Shown here: piece by piece, positions 60,138 to 64,000 of the stretch | Layout: the number at the start of each line of letters is the position of its first letter | Position numbering within the stretch: the stretch's first letter is position 1 | Source of the DNA: Eledone cirrhosa | Taxonomy: Eukaryota; Mollusca; Cephalopoda; Octopoda; Eledonidae | Length of the DNA stretch: 64,000 nt | Direction: 5' to 3' | Assembly (NCBI GenBank): GCA_964016885.1 | Contig: OZ024742.1 | Coordinates: 119,166,396-119,230,395, forward strand | Program-made: the position numbers and the translations under genes | The notes under the pieces: model-generated | What the model saw: only the letters and a program-made list of their open reading frames with translations | Told to the model about the DNA's origin: nothing | Databases searched by the model: none

Positions 60138-60352
60138 GAATATTGTGTTTATAATTACTATTATTTTTATCTACATATTCAATATTATTTTTATATCCTG
60201 CTTTATGTAACGCTTCATTATAGTATCCAGCATTAGTATTAAAAATAGATTTGTTAGCAGATAATCTAGTTATACTTTGTTGAACACTATTGACTATTAA
60301 CACTTTTAGGATGATTAGAATAAAAACTAACATAATTTAGGTTTTCATTAGA
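60138..60352 (-). pseudogene. Penelope-like element, segment upstream of the split
   Basis: Minus strand: NYVSFYSNHPKS, a frame change, then NSVQQSITRLSANKSIFNTN, AGYYNEALHKAGYKNNIEYV and DKNNSNYKHNIHNNNN. S-NHP...I..RLS....F......Y..AL..AGY matches the known PLE segment between RT and the GIY-YIG domain. It enters poly-Asn exactly where the LINEs begin; the rest of the same ORF lies at 51518-52069. The RT itself is missing, cut near (TA)n. Confidence 0.82.
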
Positions 60353-60368
60353 TTAAATATATATATTG

Positions 60369-60545
<177 letters not shown>

Positions 60546-60567
60546 CTAAAAAAGTCAATCTGTATAT

Positions 60568-61440
<873 letters not shown>

Positions 61441-62456
61441 AGGGTTTCTTAAATGAAAAAAAACCGGATGTCCTAGACCACAGGTTCTCAACCCATTTAG
61501 GCCAAACGCCCCCTTTTGTCCCTCGAAATCACGAAACGCCCCCCTTCCCACCCTATTTTTCCATTTTTAAATATACTACTGATTTTTATATCAGTAGATT
61601 ACTAAAAAATTGATTAACAATATTCCAAAGATGTGTGTATTATCTGATTATGTGTTGTATGTGGTCCTAGATGTGTGTGCTACCCGCTCCTGTTTTTTCT
61701 TTTCTTGTTTTTATTTGTAATATTATTTATACAATAGGGAAAACAATAGATCTACATAGTGTTAACTCGTTACGGTTGAGTCAATAATTTCAGACATGAA
61801 ATACATTGTTATCGGTGAAGGAAAGATAAGATTCTAACTGGCTGCGCTCAAAGTGTCTTTGACGCAGTTGACTGTGGGTTTTCCATTTTTAGGATCTCAA
61901 TTACCGGTTAACGTCTCAATTACCGGACATGCCTGCACACCTGCTCACAGCTGCGGTCAGACTGTAGTTATGCTGTCTGCAAGCTCATTGAAATGCATTC
62001 ACACTGGCTGTCTGAAAGACATACAAATATGGCTTATAAAACTTACCAAAATAAAGAGCCTTCCAGCGCCCCCTAACCCCCTCCCCCAACTCTAAATGCC
62101 CCCCTAACGCGACTTTGCTCACAAACGTCCCCCCCCGGAGTTCTGAAACGCCCCCCCCCCCCCCGGGGGTGCATATACCCCCCGTTGAGAACGTTTGTCC
62201 TAGACGAATGAAAGTATAAGGAAAAGAAATCGAAAATGCAGCTTGAGTTTTTTTAAGAATATTTATTTGTTTCCTTTACCGCTTTCACAGTTCTTATGCT
62301 TTTCAAAAGTAGAATTGAGATGGAGGGTTTGTAGTTTTTCTCACGAAAACCCCCACAAACTTCCGTCTCAATTCTACTTTTGAAAAGCATAATAACTGTG
62401 AAGCCGATAAAGGAAACAAATAAATAAACAAATAGTTAAAATTATGCATTTAGGCA
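61441..62456. repeat. Foldback family F6 split by a MITE
   Basis: 61441-61478 (GAAAAAAAACCGGATGTCC) and 62206-62456 (GAATGAAAGTATAAGGAAAA, GAAATCGAAAATGCAGCTTG) are one F6 foldback. Its inverted arms TTGTTTCCTTTACCGCTTTC and GAAGCCGATAAAGGAAACAA lie in the right part, with loop near 62340. Confidence 0.85.
61469..62205. mobile_element. hAT-like MITE with target-site duplication
   Basis: Body 61479-62195 (717 bp). Ends CACAGGTTCTCAACCC and GTTGAGAACGTTT are imperfect terminal inverted repeats of the CAGNGGTTCTCAACC kind common in hAT elements. TCCTAGAC is duplicated at 61471-61478 and 62198-62205 (10 bp if TG is included), and hAT elements make 8-bp duplications. Inside are AACGCCCCC words near both ends but no transposase. 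Confidence 0.85.
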
Positions 62457-62578
62457 AAACATACATTGGAATTTTTTTTGTGTGTGTGCGTGCGTGTGTG
62501 TGTATTTGTGTTTGAGTGTGTGTATGTATATATATGTTTGTGTATGTGCACATATAAATACACACACACTCAAACACA

Positions 62579-62684
<106 letters not shown>

Positions 62685-62781
62685 ATCCTAATGTATAAAA
62701 TACTTGAAAAGAAATCGGTGATAGAACCCTTTGAATCGGAAATAAGTTGGCTCAACTTATAATAGAACAGATATATATATT

Positions 62782-63124
62782 CAAGCATAGCGTTATACAA
62801 ATATGTATAACGCTATGTTTGAATATGTATATCTATTATATTAAAAGTTCGCTTCATATGCAAATAAGATAAATCACCTCATTTACACAGACGAGAAAAC
62901 TATATATTCTCGACTGTTTTCAAGTCCAGCAGTTGCATGCGGTGGGAGGGACCGTCCTGAAGAAGGCCAGTCAAGCCTGAAATGCATAGACGGTTGTCCC
63001 CCTTGCTTCTGCTGGACATCACCAGAGGGCGTTAGCTCCGGTGTTTGCATAGCTACGGCTTCCTAAAACCATGTTTCTTTAGAAATACGAAATTTCTATA
63101 CATATTTGTATAACGCTATGCTTG
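62782..63124 (+). mobile_element. Hammerhead-bearing 343-bp element with 28-bp inverted ends
   Basis: CAAGCATAGCGTTATACAAA, TATGTATA (62782-62809) is perfectly inverted at 63097-63124. The left end is itself a small palindrome (62781-62822). An inner stem GTCCAGCAG (62924-62932) / CTGCTGGAC (63009-63017) encloses the hammerhead at 62948-63000. No coding frame. Class unknown; size and structure fit a non-autonomous element or a PLE terminal repeat. Confidence 0.65.
62948..63000 (+). ncRNA. Type I hammerhead ribozyme (best candidate)
   Basis: Stem I 5' strand GGG, ACCGTC (62948-62956). Core CTGAAGA (62957-62963). Stem II AGGC / GCCT with a seven-base loop (62964-62978). GAAA (62979-62982). Stem III ATG / CAT without loop (62982-62987). 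H17 = A (62988). Stem I 3' strand GACGGT (62989-62994) pairs ACCGTC with six Watson-Crick pairs, then a TGT bulge, then CCC (62998-63000) pairs GGG. Every invariant hammerhead position is kept. Expected self-cleavage is between 62988 and 62989; the loopless stem III suggests a dimer. Confidence 0.75.
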
Positions 63125-63150
63125 AAGCGAAATCCTATTTCTAATATATA

Positions 63151-63203
<53 letters not shown>
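63151..63203. repeat. (TA)n microsatellite
   Basis: About 25 TA units. Confidence 0.97.
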
Positions 63204-63206
<3 letters not shown>

Positions 63207-63345
63207 AGTGGAAGCTTAGTAAAATCGAAGCTTTGGCTGTAGCAAAGTCGACTTAGGAATGAGTAGCAAAGCACTCAATAAGGGTAGGCCCTTAGAGTAA
63301 TAACATTACGTTTAAATAGCTTGACAAATTGAAAATTGCGGTAGG
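63204..63345 (+). repeat. Direct repeat, left copy
   Basis: ACAAGTGGAAGCTTAGTAAA, ATCGAAGCTTTGGCTGTAGC, CACTCAATAAGGGTAGGCCC, TAACATTACGTTTAAATAGC. Partner at 63823-63967. Confidence 0.9.
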
Positions 63346-63822
63346 CAAAACCCAACCATACAATACCAAAACAGCGAAAGAACTAATCAGGTTAAAACAA
63401 CAGACCTGGACAGATCGAACGATATTCTGCAATACGTCCAATAGGTTTCTATGAATTTCGAAATAATCAATCCAACTTACGTAACACGTAAGCTTGTGGT
63501 ATTCCATAATCGAACAGGGGACTCACTTCATCGACAGGCATTTCGTTCTTTTGCCTCAAGCGGGTGTCAACTTGACTCCATGCGACTACCACAATAGACA
63601 GCCTTCAATCATTTCGTTGTCACGTGTTATTTCCAACAAGGGAAGCAACCCCCAGTTTTTGGCGGGTAAATTCGAAATGTTAACAAAGGAAAATAAATTT
63701 CGCTCAACATTCCGAATAAAAGCTCTCAACCAGATGTTATTCAACAAACACAAATAATTAACCAATCAACAGAATTGTCTAATTAAATTAATTAATTAAT
63801 TATCATGTCTAGGAGATAATAA
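63346..63822. other. Interval between the direct repeats
   Basis: The longest frame (63494-63757, plus, 87 codons) has no domain I recognise. The last part is AATTAATTAATTAATT. A non-autonomous retroelement body is possible but not shown. Confidence 0.4.
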
Positions 63823-63967
63823 TACAAGTGGAAGTTTAGTAAAATCGAAGCTTTGGCTGTAGCCAAGCAAAGTCGGCCTACAATATGAATGAGTAGCAAA
63901 GCACTCAATAAGGGTAGGTCCTTAGAGTAATAACATTACGTTTAAATAGCTTGACAAATTGAAAATT
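63823..63967 (+). repeat. Direct repeat, right copy
   Basis: Same landmarks as 63204-63345 with a few differences: GGAAGTTTAG for GGAAGCTTAG, and an 18-base difference around CAAAGTCGGCCTACAATATG. Confidence 0.9.
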
Positions 63968-64000
63968 GTCAAGGACTAGTGTCAGAAACGCTAATATTCA

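Overview
The window looks like repeat-dense intergenic or intronic DNA from a cephalopod, most likely an octopus. The best clue is the tRNA-derived SINE that recurs here about 17 times on both strands, with a 3' part resembling published octopus SINEs. Very long (TA)n, (CA)n, (ATGT)n and (TTA)n tracts, foldback repeats and LINE fragments fit this. I found no convincing host protein gene, rRNA or CRISPR array. The organism call is inference from repeat type.

Layout. 1-2020: dead LINE with reverse transcriptase and a C-terminal zinc-finger-like motif. 2.1-6.8 kb: two loci built from the same modules (A-D), separated by microsatellites, plus an 816-bp interspersed repeat. 6.9-11.2 kb: SINEs, a 326-bp near-perfect palindrome and a decayed hammerhead-bearing repeat. 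12.5-13.7 kb: a second dead LINE. 14-17 kb: foldback, a hammerhead ribozyme candidate, and a SINE with a 19-bp target-site duplication. 17-24.7 kb: largely featureless, one tRNA-derived SINE. 24.8-25.5 kb: a 36-bp minisatellite open for 260 codons. 27.5-33.6 kb: foldbacks carrying hammerhead motifs. 37-41 kb: SINEs, including three in tandem sharing an 18-bp junction. 42-51 kb: a TIR element, nested foldbacks, LINE 3' tails. 51.5-60.4 kb: a Penelope-like element (PLE) whose poly-Asn (AAT)n tract has been split by three R4/Dong-like LINEs, each bordered by (TTA)n. 60.5-64 kb: hammerhead-bearing repeats, a foldback split by a hAT-like MITE, and a direct repeat.

Two things stand out. First, several unrelated repeat families carry the hammerhead ribozyme core (CUGANGA, stem II, GAAA, stem III, NUH). 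Four copies from three families also have matching stem I: 62948-63000, 14501-14557, 27905-27953 and 28212-28260. Some have palindromic, almost loopless stem III, as in ribozymes thought to work as dimers. Second, the serial insertion of restriction-like-endonuclease LINEs into one (TAA)n tract inside a PLE agrees with the known TAA preference of Dong. All structures were paired by eye; nothing was folded or searched computationally.
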